From Selenomonadales bacterium (GTDB lineage Bacteria > Bacillota > UBA994), in NCBI GenBank assembly GCA_018335585.1, contig JAGXRZ010000020.1, positions 186,001 through 250,000 on the forward strand: a DNA stretch of 64,000 nt, given 5' to 3'. Below the pieces are notes generated by a model. It was not told the origin of the DNA and ran no database searches. It saw only the letters and a program-made list of their open reading frames with translations. Both the position numbers and the translations under genes were made by a program. Positions 1 through 11,405 of this stretch are shown here, in pieces (within the stretch, counting starts at the first letter, position 1; each line of letters starts with the position of its first letter).

Positions 1-1723
1 AGAGCGTAGCGAGGCCGCCAAACGGCGGATAAGACAACTTGCGCCTCAGCCTGCTCTCAATGCTGTAGAAGCCGCAGTAGTCATGTTGTTCTAGCAGCCG
101 CAAGCAGTAATGGTTCGGATTAAACGTTTGGACAAACACCCGTCCGGACGTTGTCCCCCGCCCGGAGCGCCCGGCCACCTGCATTAGCAGAGCAAAGCTT
201 TCCTCTACCGCGCGAAAATCCGGGTAGTACATGCCGCTGTCGGCATCGACTACACCTGCCACAGTGACGCGGGGGAAATCTAGCCCTTTGGCAATCATCT
301 TGGTGCCCAACAAGACATGCGAATCTTGCCTGCCAAACTCGGTTAAGAGCTTCTGGTGGGCGCCTTTGCCCGCGGCAGTGTCGGCGTCGAGCCGCGTGAA
401 AAGAAAGCCAGGGAACAACGCCTGCAGCTCCTCGGCTAGTTTCTCCGTTCCGGCCCCGCGATTGTAGAGCTGCCCGCGACAGCGCGAACACTCCTCTGAC
501 GCACGCACAGAGTAGCCGCAGTAATGGCATAACAGCCGCCGCGCCGCCGCGTGCAGACGCAGACTTACGTCGCAGTGCGGACACGCGGCGATGTGCCCGC
601 AGTCGCGACAAAGCGAAAGCTGTGCGTAGCCGCGCCGGTTAAAGAGCAACAGAGCTTGCTCACCGTTTTGCAGGCTCGCGGCGACAGCCTGCCGCAGCGG
701 ACTCGAGAGAAGCCCTGACAGCCCCTGCCGCAGTTCTTGGCGCATGTCAATGATTTTTACTTCAGGCAAAGTTGTCCCCGGCGGTCGCGCAGTCAACCGC
801 AGCAGCTTCGTACCGCCACGTGCGGCAGAAGAATACACCTCTAGCGAGGGAGTTGCACTGCCCATAAGCAACACCCCTCCCTGCCGTCGCGCCCGCAGTT
901 GCGCTACCACGCGGGTGTGGTAGTTTACGCCGCCTTCGTGGCGATAAGTCTGCTCGTGCTCTTCGTCCATAACGATTAGCCCGAGGCGCGCTGTCGGAGC
1001 AAAAACTGCCGAACGCGCGCCGACGACTACCCGACATTCACCGCTTAGCACTCTCTGCCACGTCCTAGCCCGTTCACCGGGCGAAAGCCCGCTGTGGAGT
1101 ACTGCCACTGCCTCGCCGAAGCGATGCACCACATTGGCAATAACTTGCGCCGTCAGTGCGATTTCGGGCACCAAATAGATGGCTTGCTTGCCTTGGCTAA
1201 GTGCGAAGGAGATAGCGTGAAGGTAAACCTCTGTCTTACCGCTTCCGGTTACACCATAGAGAAGGTGCGGTTTGGCTTGCCCGTCGGCAATGGCCCGCTT
1301 GACCTGTTCGATGGCGTCTGTCTGTTCAGTCGTCAGCTGCGCCGGCGCGCTGCGCATCAGAGTTTCGTCGTGGCTTGTCGCTTGCCTAGCTACCTTCTTG
1401 AGCGAGCTGACCTCTTTCTCGCGAAAAGGTACCGGCAGCATAAGGTCGATAATGGCGCCACGTGTGCAAAGATAAAAGTCCGCGAGCTCCTGCGACAAAG
1501 CTAAGAGCGCATGGTCAAGCCAAACCGCACCGGAGTACAGCGGCTTGCCAAGGCACTTAATCTCCTCGGCAATGTCTGTGACTGAGCTGTGCCCTACAAC
1601 GAGAGCGGCCCTTGTGCTGCTCCCGAAGGGAACCTGCACGAGGCTCCCTAAAGGAGCCTCTCCTCGATACGTGAACACTCGGTCGTAGAGAGCCGGGACG
1701 TTGACCACAACTTGGCTGTACAT
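1..1723 (-). CDS. priA: Primosomal protein N' (replication restart helicase PriA), 3'-truncated by window edge
   Basis: PriA is a 3'-to-5' superfamily 2 helicase that recognises stalled forks and reloads the replisome. About 574 codons are visible and the C-terminus lies off the left edge. Reading from the ATG at 1723: an N-terminal 3'BD-like region, a Walker A motif (GVTGSGKTE) near residue 155, a DEEH box near residue 255, and four paired cysteines (CRDC, CPHC, CHYC, CSRC) around residues 370-415 that form the two zinc sites of the family. Helicase motifs continue to the edge (GTKMIAKGLDFP, AGRSGRG). It follows rpoZ after a 30-bp gap and is the last visible gene of the yicC-remA-rpoZ-priA operon. 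The usual coaBC gene is not between rpoZ and priA. Confidence 0.95.
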   Translation of the reverse strand, partial: MYSQVVVNVPALYDRVFTYRGEAPLGSLVQVPFGSSTRAALVVGHSSVTDIAEEIKCLGKPLYSGAVWLDHALLALSQELADFYLCTRGAIIDLMLPVPFREKEVSSLKKVARQATSHDETLMRSAPAQLTTEQTDAIEQVKRAIADGQAKPHLLYGVTGSGKTEVYLHAISFALSQGKQAIYLVPEIALTAQVIANVVHRFGEAVAVLHSGLSPGERARTWQRVLSGECRVVVGARSAVFAPTARLGLIVMDEEHEQTYRHEGGVNYHTRVVAQLRARRQGGVLLMGSATPSLEVYSSAARGGTKLLRLTARPPGTTLPEVKIIDMRQELRQGLSGLLSSPLRQAVAASLQNGEQALLLFNRRGYAQLSLCRDCGHIAACPHCDVSLRLHAAARRLLCHYCGYSVRASEECSRCRGQLYNRGAGTEKLAEELQALFPGFLFTRLDADTAAGKGAHQKLLTEFGRQDSHVLLGTKMIAKGLDFPRVTVAGVVDADSGMYYPDFRAVEESFALLMQVAGRSGRGTTSGRVFVQTFNPNHYCLRLLEQHDYCGFYSIESRLRRKLSYPPFGGLATL

Positions 1724-1753
1724 GGCTCAAACAAAGCGTAGGCAACGCCTACG

Positions 1754-1951
1754 CTACTTTGTGCCTTCCCGCAAACGCTGGTACGTGATAATCCCTTTGT
1801 CAATCTCCTCTAGCGCTGCCGTCACCGGTTTGTCTACGACCGGTTTCTTTTGCAGCATCAACTCGCGGGCCCGCTTAGCCGAAGCTACTACCAGTGTGTA
1901 TTTGCTGTCGACACGCCGCAGGAGTTTATCTACAGATGGGTGAATCATCAT
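1754..1951 (-). CDS. rpoZ: DNA-directed RNA polymerase omega subunit
   Basis: A 65-residue protein with the omega signature: N-terminal HPSVDKLL, then SKYTLVVASAKRARELM, and a VTAALEEIDKGII segment. Omega binds the beta' subunit and helps RNA polymerase assembly. Its place between remA and priA matches the conserved Firmicute order, but gmk, normally directly upstream, is absent: only 9 bp separate it from the remA stop. Two adjacent ATG codons could start it. The first, with an upstream AAGGGTAGG, is used here. Confidence 0.93.
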   Translation of the reverse strand: MMIHPSVDKLLRRVDSKYTLVVASAKRARELMLQKKPVVDKPVTAALEEIDKGIITYQRLREGTK

Positions 1952-1960
1952 GGCTATCGC

Positions 1961-2257
1961 CTACCCTTCCACTACTTCGTCTCTATCTTCTTTGTCAAGC
2001 GCATCGTCTTTGCTGTCGCGCGCATACAGGCGGTGCGCCACCGTCTCAGGCTGTACAGCCGACAGAACGATGTGGTCACTGTCAGTAATAATGACCGCGC
2101 GCGTGCGACGACCGTAGGTTGCGTCAATCAGCATGCCGCGGTCGCGCGCCTCCTGCACGATGCGCTTAATCGGTGCCGACTCCGGACTTACAATCGCCAC
2201 CATGCGGTTAGCGGACACGATGTTGCCAAAGCCAATGTTAATCAGCCTAATCTCCAT
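1961..2257 (-). CDS. remA: RemA/DUF370 extracellular matrix regulator
   Basis: A 98-residue RemA (DUF370) family DNA-binding protein. In Bacillus subtilis RemA activates matrix and osmoprotection genes. The core ([14 protein letters not shown], then [17 protein letters not shown] and the strongly conserved [19 protein letters not shown]) is intact. The start at 2257 has AGGGGAG just upstream; an in-frame ATG 21 bp further up lacks this support. The protein ends in an acidic tail (about 20 residues rich in D, E and K) beyond the usual end of the family. It sits between yicC and rpoZ, where gmk would normally follow. Confidence 0.92.
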   Translation of the reverse strand: MEIRLINIGFGNIVSANRMVAIVSPESAPIKRIVQEARDRGMLIDATYGRRTRAVIITDSDHIVLSAVQPETVAHRLYARDSKDDALDKEDRDEVVEG

Positions 2258-2280
2258 GCTCAACTCCCCTTCAGCCAAAA

Positions 2281-3165
2281 CTATTCAAGGTTCTGTACTT
2301 GCTCCCTGATTTTCTCCAACTCAGCCTTAATATCTACCACGATTTGGCTAATACTTACGTCTGCTGATTTACTCCCCACAGTGTTAACCTCACGGTTCAT
2401 TTCCTGTAGGTAAAAATCCATCTTCCTGCCGACAGCCTGCTGACTGAGGAACTGACGGAAATTGTGCAGGTGGGTGTTTAACCTTACTATTTCTTCGGTG
2501 ATGTTGGCGCGGTCGGCCCAGAGCGCTACTTCCATCTCCAGTCTGCCTTGGTCTAGCCCCGCGTCTTGCGTGATGCGCTTCATGTTCTCAAAGAGCCTCT
2601 GGCAGTAGTTTCCGACGCTGTCTTGTGCCAACCCTTCGATACGGTCTACACAGCTCTTGATAAAGCCCAGCCTAGCCGCCAAATCATCGCACAGGCGCCG
2701 TCCCTCCTGCTCGCGCGACTCTACTAAGGCATCTAAGCCTTGTGCAACAATTTCTTTAACACAGGCCCAATGCGTCTGGGAATCATCGCTCTCTTCTTGC
2801 TCTACCAACACGCCGGGAAGCGACAACAAGTAGGGCAGTGAGACATTCTGGCGTGGATCTAGTTCTAGCTCGCAGGCTAGGCTGAGCAGTTTTCCCTTGT
2901 ATTCCCGCAGCAGCTCGCCGTTAAAGACAGCCGGTCGAGTATGCTTCGCCTGCGACTGCAGTCTAAGCGTAAGCTCGACTCTGCCGCGCGCCACCCTCTC
3001 CCTTACTAAGCCCTTAATCTCTTCTTCCATCGTCGACAGCTCTCTTGGCATACGCAACGACAAGTCGAGATACCTGTGATTGACAGACCTTAGTTCTGCG
3101 GTGAGTACGCCTACTTCGCACTCCCTCTGCACGCGCGCAAAGCCGGTCATGCTGCGCAAACCCAT
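2281..3165 (-). CDS. yicC: YicC family endoribonuclease
   Basis: A 294-residue YicC/YloC family protein with N-terminal [12 protein letters not shown], central YLLSLPGVL and C-terminal [17 protein letters not shown] and [16 protein letters not shown]. coli YicC is an endoribonuclease acting in sRNA turnover; the Bacillus homologue YloC has similar activity. The length is that of the family. The start at 3165 has a GGGGGAG-type SD. It is the first gene of the operon with remA, rpoZ and priA, and a good sigma-A-like promoter lies 50-75 bp upstream. Confidence 0.93.
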   Translation of the reverse strand: MGLRSMTGFARVQRECEVGVLTAELRSVNHRYLDLSLRMPRELSTMEEEIKGLVRERVARGRVELTLRLQSQAKHTRPAVFNGELLREYKGKLLSLACELELDPRQNVSLPYLLSLPGVLVEQEESDDSQTHWACVKEIVAQGLDALVESREQEGRRLCDDLAARLGFIKSCVDRIEGLAQDSVGNYCQRLFENMKRITQDAGLDQGRLEMEVALWADRANITEEIVRLNTHLHNFRQFLSQQAVGRKMDFYLQEMNREVNTVGSKSADVSISQIVVDIKAELEKIREQVQNLE

Positions 3166-3212
3166 GCCCTAAACTCCCCCTACGCCTCTAACGGAACACT
3201 TCTCCTGCGAAT

Positions 3213-3240
3213 AGTATACCGTCTTTACCCAGAGAATCAA
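3213..3240 (-). promoter_or_regulatory. Sigma-A-type promoter of the yicC-remA-rpoZ-priA operon
   Basis: On the minus strand, TTGATT (3240-3235) is followed after 16 bp by TATACT (3218-3213). These match 4/6 and 5/6 of the vegetative consensus. The -35 overlaps the last codons of the upstream Ca2+ ATPase gene. The yicC start is about 48 bp downstream of the -10. This is a sequence match only. Confidence 0.55.
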
Positions 3241-5903
3241 GCGGCCCAGTGCGCAAGCAACCGCCGTATGCCGATTGCTATGCTCGGGAAACCTGACGCG
3301 ATCAACACTACCCCCCAGGCGGTCGCCGAAAGCGGCACATTTCCGAACAAGTCGCGGAGGAATGGCAAGTAAATAGATGCCAGTAACAGCACGGCTGAAG
3401 ACATTACTGCCGCGAACAGCCACGGATTTGACAGCAACCCCTTTTCCGCTACGCCCATTGTCTCTGAGCGGCAGTCAAACACGTGCAGGAGTTGGCAGAC
3501 GACCAAAGTCGCAAAAGCCATCGTCTGGGCAGTAGCGAGACACTGCCCGGTCTTTAAGCTGGCGGCAAACACTAGCGCGGTGGAGATGCCAATCAGCGTC
3601 CCGCGCGTCAGAATCCGGCGCGCGAGCCCACGACTGAAGACTCCCTCGGCCGGGGAACGCGGCTGACGCAGCATGACGCCTTTGTCAGCGCTGTCTACCC
3701 CGAGGGCCATGGCCGGCAGGCCGTCGGTGACTAAGTTCACCCACAGTATTTGCAGCGGACGTAGAGGAAGCGGCAGCCCCACCGCCATGGCCAAGAACAC
3801 CGCCAACAGCTCCCCCACATTGCACGACAATAGGTAGCGGATAAACTTGCGTATGTTGTCGTAGATGCCTCGCCCCTCCTCTATGGCTCTCACAATCGTG
3901 GCGAAGTTGTCGTCCTGGAGAACTAACGCCGAGGCCTCGCGGGCTACTTCTGTACCGCACTGCCCCATGCTCACGCCAATGTCGGCTTCGCTTAAGGCGG
4001 GAGCGTCGTTAATGCCGTCTCCCGTCATGGCTACGACCTGTCCTTGTCGGCGCAGGGCCCGCACTAGACGCAACTTACACTCAGGCGAGACGCGCGCGAA
4101 GACGTTAACGCGCGAGACTACGGCCTCTAGCTCTTTATCCTGCATAGCGCTTAGCTCCGTGCCGTTAACAACGCGCGCGTCCTGGTCCACAAGCTCAATT
4201 TCACGGGCAATAGCTAAGGCCGTTAAGGCGTGGTCGCCCGTAACCATAATCACCCTGATCCCGGCCATTTTGCACTTTCTCAGGGTTGCTCTGACTTCGG
4301 CACGCGGCGGGTCGTGCATGCCCATGAGCCCGACAAAAGTAAGGCCGCGCTCGCTAGTCGCGATATCTGCCGTCTCCGGATTGCCGCTGTACTCCCGATA
4401 GGCAACCCCTAGCACTCTAAGACCTCGCGCGGCAAGCTCCTCGTTTTGCTTCTGCAAGGCAGCAAGGGTGGCCGGAGTCAGCTTCTTGGTCTGTCCCCCT
4501 TCCCTGTATTCGGTACAAATCGCAAACAAGGCGTCGGGCGCACCTTTGGTGAGCACTTCGTGCTTACCGCTCTTGTCTTTTACGATTACGCTCATCAGCA
4601 TGCGCTCTGAATCAAAGGGAAACTCTCTCACTAAGTTGCCGCCAAACTCAAGCTTCGCTTTCTCCGCCGCCACAATCAGCGCGGCTTCGGTGGGGTCCCC
4701 TATTACTGCCCGCTGCTTACCGCGCGAGACGCGTGTAGTCGTGCAGACTGCACCAATGCGCAAGGCAAGGTTTAGGTCGGGTACTATCTGTGCTACTACG
4801 CGCCTGTCCTCCGCGAAAAACTCCCCCTGGGACGTGAGCCCATGCCCAGAAACTCGATAGCGCTCACCGCCTGCCAGGACTTCCGTAACCGTCATTTGAT
4901 TGCAGGTCAGAGTGCCGGTTTTGTCGGAGCAGATGACCGTAGCGCTACCTAAAGTCTCTACCGCCGGGAGCCGCCGCACCAGCGCATTGACCTTAGCGAT
5001 GCGCTGCACGCCTAAGGCCAAAACAATAGTCACAATCGCCGGTAGCCCTTCGGGAATAGCGGCCACCGCTAGGCTTACTCCCGCCAAAAACATGCTGTAG
5101 AACGGTTCTCCCCGACTTAGGCCAAGTGCTACGACACAAGCACATACAGCGAGGCAAGCGAACACCAAGTACCGACTCAGTTCATGGAAGCGTTGCTGCA
5201 ACGGCGTAGGCTCATCTTTAGATTGCAGAAGCAAAGCAATTAAGCCTACCTCCGTATCCATGCCGGTCGCCACAACCACGCCAACCGCACGGCCTTTGGT
5301 GGCCATTGTCCCAAAGTAGGCCATACAGGCGCGCTCGGGTAAGCCCGCACTCTCTGCTACCGCTTTAGTGTGCTTGCTGACCGGAATAGATTCGCCCGTC
5401 AGGGGAGCCTCGTCTACTTCGAAGGACCACGCTTGACACAGCCTCACATCAGCCGGAATGCGGTCGCCTGCGGTAAGGAGCACAATGTCGCCCGGCACCA
5501 GCCGCGACACAGCCATGGTTTTCTCTTCGCCGTCACGTCGTACGGTAACGGTAGGTGAAGCGAGTTTCTTTAGGGCGGCCAGCGCCTTTTCTGCCCGCCA
5601 TTCCTGAATGAGCCCGAGCGTAGCGTTAAGCAAGACTATGGCGACGATTATCACCGCATCCGCATACTCGCCCATCAGCCCCGAGACGACCGTCGCCGCT
5701 AAGAGAACTAGCGTCATTAAGTCGCTGAGCTGTGCAATGAACCGCGCCAAGAGACCCGGGCGCGGCTTTTCGACTAGTTCGTTTAACCCAACTTCGCGCA
5801 GTCGGCGCTCTGCCTCACGTTGACTAAGCCCACTTTGACTTGTTTCCAGCCAGCGCAAAACCTCTTCATAGGCGAGCGCGTGGCATCCGCTTTCTCCCTT
5901 CAC
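3237..5903 (-). CDS. Calcium-translocating P-type ATPase (type IIA)
   Basis: An 888-residue P2A ATPase that pumps Ca2+ across the membrane through a phospho-aspartate intermediate. Seen in order: N-terminal cation-ATPase domain, actuator loop with TGES near residue 170, M4 with the PEGL motif near 284, phosphorylation site DKTGT near 327, hinge motifs [11 protein letters not shown], then M5 ([10 protein letters not shown]) and M6 (NLVTDGLPA) with the N, E, T and D residues expected for SERCA/PMR1-like calcium sites. The GTG start at 5903 is chosen because AAGGAGGTG lies 5 bp upstream; an ATG 21 bp further out would put this SD inside the gene. The gene is divergent from rqcH. Calcium specificity is inferred from motifs. 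Confidence 0.93.
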   Translation of the reverse strand: MKGESGCHALAYEEVLRWLETSQSGLSQREAERRLREVGLNELVEKPRPGLLARFIAQLSDLMTLVLLAATVVSGLMGEYADAVIIVAIVLLNATLGLIQEWRAEKALAALKKLASPTVTVRRDGEEKTMAVSRLVPGDIVLLTAGDRIPADVRLCQAWSFEVDEAPLTGESIPVSKHTKAVAESAGLPERACMAYFGTMATKGRAVGVVVATGMDTEVGLIALLLQSKDEPTPLQQRFHELSRYLVFACLAVCACVVALGLSRGEPFYSMFLAGVSLAVAAIPEGLPAIVTIVLALGVQRIAKVNALVRRLPAVETLGSATVICSDKTGTLTCNQMTVTEVLAGGERYRVSGHGLTSQGEFFAEDRRVVAQIVPDLNLALRIGAVCTTTRVSRGKQRAVIGDPTEAALIVAAEKAKLEFGGNLVREFPFDSERMLMSVIVKDKSGKHEVLTKGAPDALFAICTEYREGGQTKKLTPATLAALQKQNEELAARGLRVLGVAYREYSGNPETADIATSERGLTFVGLMGMHDPPRAEVRATLRKCKMAGIRVIMVTGDHALTALAIAREIELVDQDARVVNGTELSAMQDKELEAVVSRVNVFARVSPECKLRLVRALRRQGQVVAMTGDGINDAPALSEADIGVSMGQCGTEVAREASALVLQDDNFATIVRAIEEGRGIYDNIRKFIRYLLSCNVGELLAVFLAMAVGLPLPLRPLQILWVNLVTDGLPAMALGVDSADKGVMLRQPRSPAEGVFSRGLARRILTRGTLIGISTALVFAASLKTGQCLATAQTMAFATLVVCQLLHVFDCRSETMGVAEKGLLSNPWLFAAVMSSAVLLLASIYLPFLRDLFGNVPLSATAWGVVLIASGFPSIAIGIRRLLAHWAA

Positions 5904-5993
5904 GCTGCACCTCCTTATCCTCATAAAACATATGCCTGTTATCGCGCGAAAATGTGCGGTAAGATATGAGGAGTTAGGGAGGTCTGCCTGTAT

Positions 5994-8251
<2,258 letters not shown>

Positions 8252-8258
8252 TCAGCCT

Positions 8259-9191
8259 TCACCTCTGTGAGCTTATACCGCCGGCAATCCTCTGCAGCTT
8301 GTCTAGCAGTGACCTAAATTCTGCCGGCAGTTCACTGCTAAACTCCATGCGTTCACCCGTCATCGGGTGTGTAAGCGTTAACTTGGCGGCGTGCAACATA
8401 TGACGGGTTAGCTGTAGGGTGGACTTCCGCGGCCCATAGACCTCATCACCCACGACAGGATGCCCAATATATGCCAGGTGCACGCGAATCTGGTGTGTGC
8501 GCCCTGTTTCCAGTTTGCAGGCCAGCAAGGCGTATCTGCCGAGACAATCTAACACTTGGTAGTGGGTCACCGCAGCTCTCCCGTGCGGTACTACGGCCAT
8601 TTCCTTGCGGCGCGCAGCGTGACGTCCTATGGGGGCATTCACCGTCCCCTGGTTGACCTTTGGACAGCCGTGTGTCAGGGCTACGTACTCCCGGCCCATC
8701 TTGCGCGACGACAGCTGTTGCTGCAAGCGAAGCAGGCTCTCGGTGTGCTTCGCCACAACCAAGAGACCGGATGTGTTCTTATCTAACCTATGGACAATAC
8801 CGGGGCGCTCCTCACCGCTTATCCCCGCCAAATCTTGCACGTGATACAGCAAAGCGTTGACTAAGGTGCCGCGACGGTGCCCTACCGCCGGGTGGACTAC
8901 CATACCGGCAGGTTTGTCTATGACGATAATATGGCTGTCCTCATATACGACCGCGAGGGGCATAGCCTCAGCTACTATTTCGGTTGCCTTCACTTCCGGG
9001 AGAGTTACCGCCACGAGCTGCCCTGCGCGCAGGCGATAGCTATTGCGCTCGCTCTGTCCGTCAACGGTTACCAGTCCTTCTGCAATCAAGCGCTGCGCGG
9101 CGCTCCGCGTTACGCCCGGGACAGACTCACTGACGTAGACATCAAGGCGTTTGGAGGCGTCTGCAGGCGCTACTATAAGCGAATCGCTCAT
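8259..9191 (-). CDS. RluA-family pseudouridine synthase (RluD-like)
   Basis: A 310-residue enzyme that converts uridine to pseudouridine in rRNA. An N-terminal S4 RNA-binding domain (SAAQRLIAEGLVTVDG, about residues 15-75) precedes the catalytic domain, with the HRLDKNTSGLLVVAK motif holding the catalytic aspartate. Other family motifs are VIDKPAGMVVHP and ETGRTHQIRVHL. It overlaps the end of lspA by 4 bp (ATGA), indicating translational coupling. The Bacillus equivalent is YlyB. The exact rRNA target is not decidable from sequence. Confidence 0.94.
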   Translation of the reverse strand: MSDSLIVAPADASKRLDVYVSESVPGVTRSAAQRLIAEGLVTVDGQSERNSYRLRAGQLVAVTLPEVKATEIVAEAMPLAVVYEDSHIIVIDKPAGMVVHPAVGHRRGTLVNALLYHVQDLAGISGEERPGIVHRLDKNTSGLLVVAKHTESLLRLQQQLSSRKMGREYVALTHGCPKVNQGTVNAPIGRHAARRKEMAVVPHGRAAVTHYQVLDCLGRYALLACKLETGRTHQIRVHLAYIGHPVVGDEVYGPRKSTLQLTRHMLHAAKLTLTHPMTGERMEFSSELPAEFRSLLDKLQRIAGGISSQR

Positions 9192-9625
9192 CTCAGTTCC
9201 GCGCGCAACAAAACATAGGAGAGAACGGCTGTCCCAACCACAATCGCAGAGTCGGCCACATTAAAAACCGGCCAAAAGCCCACATCGACGAAATCTACGA
9301 CATAACCGAGGCGCACGCGGTCGACGAAGTTTCCCAGTGCACCACCTAAGACGCAGCCGCTTGCCCACACTGCGCCTCGCCCGACCAACACGATTTCTTT
9401 CCAGAATACGACCATGGCGAGGACCAGAATTAACATGGCCCCAAAAAACAGCAGTCTCTGGCGATAGAACAAGCCAAAGGCCGCGCCAAAGTTCCTGACA
9501 TAGGTGAGACTGAGGATGTTAGGTAGTATGGAAACAGACTCACCGTAGGCTAGGCGCGTCACGACGAAGTGCTTACTGGCTTGGTCTAACACTACGACCA
9601 TCACCGCAATATAAACGAGTACCAT
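9188..9625 (-). CDS. lspA: Lipoprotein signal peptidase (signal peptidase II)
   Basis: A 145-residue membrane aspartyl protease that cleaves prolipoprotein signal peptides after lipidation by Lgt. Four hydrophobic segments are visible. The two catalytic aspartates lie in GNFVDRVRLGYVVDF and FNVADSAI. Other conserved residues are DQASKHFV near the N-terminus and NFGAAFG. The start has AGGAGG 6 bp upstream. One substrate class is in the window: gerAC at 59745 carries a lipobox. Confidence 0.95.
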   Translation of the reverse strand: MVLVYIAVMVVVLDQASKHFVVTRLAYGESVSILPNILSLTYVRNFGAAFGLFYRQRLLFFGAMLILVLAMVVFWKEIVLVGRGAVWASGCVLGGALGNFVDRVRLGYVVDFVDVGFWPVFNVADSAIVVGTAVLSYVLLRAELR

Positions 9626-9652
9626 AAGTTCCTCCTGTGGACTGATAAGACA

Positions 9653-9925
9653 CTAGCGCAGTTGTATCTGCACCAGCTTTACAATCTCCGCGATGATGTC
9701 GCTGATGAGAGGTAAATTGAGTATCGCAATCTGCGACAGTAAATAGAGCAATACCCCAACTAACAGTGACCCGCCGATAGCTATGCCGACCCCGCGCGCT
9801 AGGCCGGCGATAAAATTAAGCCACAGCAGGCGCCAGGGGTTGTTCATAAGCTGCACGTATTCCGCTAGTTTTGCCCGTTCGAGCGTCATAGCGACAGCGC
9901 GAATCTTCTCATCTGATGACTCCAA
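9653..9925 (-). CDS. DUF5665 family small membrane protein
   Basis: A 90-residue protein of unknown function that resembles the DUF5665 family seen next to lspA and divIVA in Clostridia. An N-terminal amphipathic region with YVQLMNNPWRLLWLNFIAGLARGVG is followed by one long hydrophobic segment (IAIGGSLLVGVLLYLLSQIAIL). The TTG start at 9925 is preceded by AGGGAGGG at a rather long distance, so the start is uncertain. Confidence 0.75.
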   Translation of the reverse strand: MESSDEKIRAVAMTLERAKLAEYVQLMNNPWRLLWLNFIAGLARGVGIAIGGSLLVGVLLYLLSQIAILNLPLISDIIAEIVKLVQIQLR

Positions 9926-9949
9926 AATCGTCCGATTCCCTCCCTTACG

Positions 9950-10678
9950 TTATAGCCCGCCTGCACGGTGTACGGAGCCCTCTAAGCCAAAGCTGACTAG
10001 TGCCTCGGCTAAGGTGGACGTAGGGTCAATAACCGGCAGCAACCGCGACGCCGGACCGGAGATGAGCGGGAGTTCCGTACAAGCAGCGACTATAGCTTCC
10101 GCACCGGAGCGAAGCAAACGCAAACATACGTCTTGGTAACCCAGGCAGTTCACCTCGTCTACGAACCCTGCCTTAACGCCACGCGGCCCAAAGATGAGGC
10201 TGTCTATAATCTCCTGCTCCGCGGCAGACGGCACCAACGGCTTTAGTCCGTAGCGAAGCAACGCACGCTCGTATAGCCCTGTAGCTAATGTGCCTCGGGT
10301 CGCAGTGACGGCTACCACAGCATTCGCTCCGAGCACGTTGCTTGCCGCCTTTGCGGCAAGCTCAATCATGTCTAGTACCGGGACTCCTGCCGCTGCCTGC
10401 CGAATAGCCTCAAGGTAGTAATGTGCCGTATTACACGGAATGCCGATGCACTCCGCGCCGCCCTTTACGAGCTTCGCGGCGCCGGCATAGAGGGCAGGTC
10501 GGGGGTCCTCGCCGCAGCCAAGTATCGCCGCCGTGCGGTCAGGAATGTGTGGGTCAGACCAAATCAGCACCTGCAGATGGTCCTGGTCTTTGGTTGCTGG
10601 CGTTAAGTTAAGTACCTTCTGGTAAAGGTCGATTGTAGCCTGCGGTCCCATGCCGCCTAGAATGCCGATGATGCGCAT
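9950..10678 (-). CDS. Aspartate/glutamate racemase family protein
   Basis: A 242-residue member of the Asp/Glu/hydantoin racemase superfamily, closest to the YgeA/RacD aspartate racemase type. It begins MRIIGILGGMGPQATIDLY. The two catalytic cysteines lie in IPCNTAHYY and AACTELPL. It probably interconverts L- and D-amino acids (aspartate most likely) for wall or spore use. The ATG at 10678 overlaps the divIVA stop (TAATG), suggesting coupling; an earlier in-frame start would lie inside divIVA. In many Firmicutes ileS occupies this place between divIVA and lspA. Confidence 0.88.
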   Translation of the reverse strand: MRIIGILGGMGPQATIDLYQKVLNLTPATKDQDHLQVLIWSDPHIPDRTAAILGCGEDPRPALYAGAAKLVKGGAECIGIPCNTAHYYLEAIRQAAAGVPVLDMIELAAKAASNVLGANAVVAVTATRGTLATGLYERALLRYGLKPLVPSAAEQEIIDSLIFGPRGVKAGFVDEVNCLGYQDVCLRLLRSGAEAIVAACTELPLISGPASRLLPVIDPTSTLAEALVSFGLEGSVHRAGGL

Positions 10679-11139
10679 TACTGCGTTAGCTTGTCCCAAT
10701 CACTAGCACCGATCATCTCTAGTTGCGCCTGTAGCAACGCACGCAGACGTCCGCGGAAGATTTCGGCCTGCTTTTGCACCTCTTGGTACTCGCTGGCCAT
10801 TTTGCGTGACTTGGCAATGGCCTCTTCTACTATCTTTTCTGCCCGCACCTCAGCTTCCTTAACCAAGAGCTGAGCTTCTTTGCGCGCCGAGTTCTTGACT
10901 TCTTCGGCTGTCTCTTGTGCTACTACCAAAGCGCCGTGCAGAGTCTGCTCTAGCTTGTAATAGTGGGTTAGCTTGTCTTCTAGTTTGGCGACTTGCTCAC
11001 GGCTGACCGTAAGCTCGCGCAGGCTGCCTTCATAATCCCGCGTAACTTGGTCTAAAAAATCGTCGACTTCCTCGGTATTGTAGCCCCTCATAGTGCGTTT
11101 GAACTCTTTTTTGTTGATATCCTGCGGCGTTAATGGCAT
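10678..11139 (-). CDS. divIVA: DivIVA domain cell-division protein
   Basis: A 153-residue DivIVA homologue. These proteins bind curved membrane at poles and division sites and position other proteins. The N-terminal membrane-binding motif (MPLTPQDINKKEFKRTMRGY, with NTEEVDDFLDQV following) is clear. The rest is predicted coiled coil with charged heptads up to about residue 135. GAGGAGG precedes the start. It lies with yggT, sepF and yggS in the standard ylm order downstream of the division genes. Confidence 0.95.
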   Translation of the reverse strand: MPLTPQDINKKEFKRTMRGYNTEEVDDFLDQVTRDYEGSLRELTVSREQVAKLEDKLTHYYKLEQTLHGALVVAQETAEEVKNSARKEAQLLVKEAEVRAEKIVEEAIAKSRKMASEYQEVQKQAEIFRGRLRALLQAQLEMIGASDWDKLTQ

Positions 11140-11152
11140 AGTCGAACCTCCT

Positions 11153-11404
11153 CTATAAATACCCTAATAATTGCCTTAAGATACTGGCCAGTAACAGGAC
11201 CACGATGGGCGACACGTCAATGTAGATGTTGCCAAGGCGCACAAGGCCAAAAGCGCGGCGTATCGGCGCGAGCAAAGGCTCTGTGAGCGCGTGCACATAG
11301 CTAAGCGGCGGGCGGCTGCCGTCAATAGGCATAAAGGAAGCCACCAGCCTAAAAAGCATCAGCCAATAAAAGACTTCGTACGCTATCGAAAAGACTTGCT
11401 GCAT
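11153..11404 (-). CDS. YggT family membrane protein
   Basis: An 83-residue YggT (YlmG-type) integral membrane protein with two hydrophobic stretches, one near the N-terminus (FSIAYEVFYWLMLFRLVASF) and one near the C-terminus (ISPIVVLLLASIL-like). The conserved TEPLLAPIRR motif is present. Genetic linkage to sepF and ftsZ suggests a role in division or membrane organisation; the molecular function is unknown. AAAGGGG lies upstream of the ATG. Confidence 0.9.
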   Translation of the reverse strand: MQQVFSIAYEVFYWLMLFRLVASFMPIDGSRPPLSYVHALTEPLLAPIRRAFGLVRLGNIYIDVSPIVVLLLASILRQLLGYL

Positions 11405-11405
11405 A

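Noticed and set aside
120-1037. Several minus- and plus-strand frames of 60-160 codons within priA
   Set aside because: The priA frame from 1723 to the edge shows all helicase motifs and zinc cysteines; the other frames are arginine- or serine-rich shadows without known motifs.
3865-4860. Plus-strand frames of 130-178 codons antisense to the Ca2+ ATPase
   Set aside because: They cover conserved ATPase motifs on the other strand, have no SD and show shadow composition.
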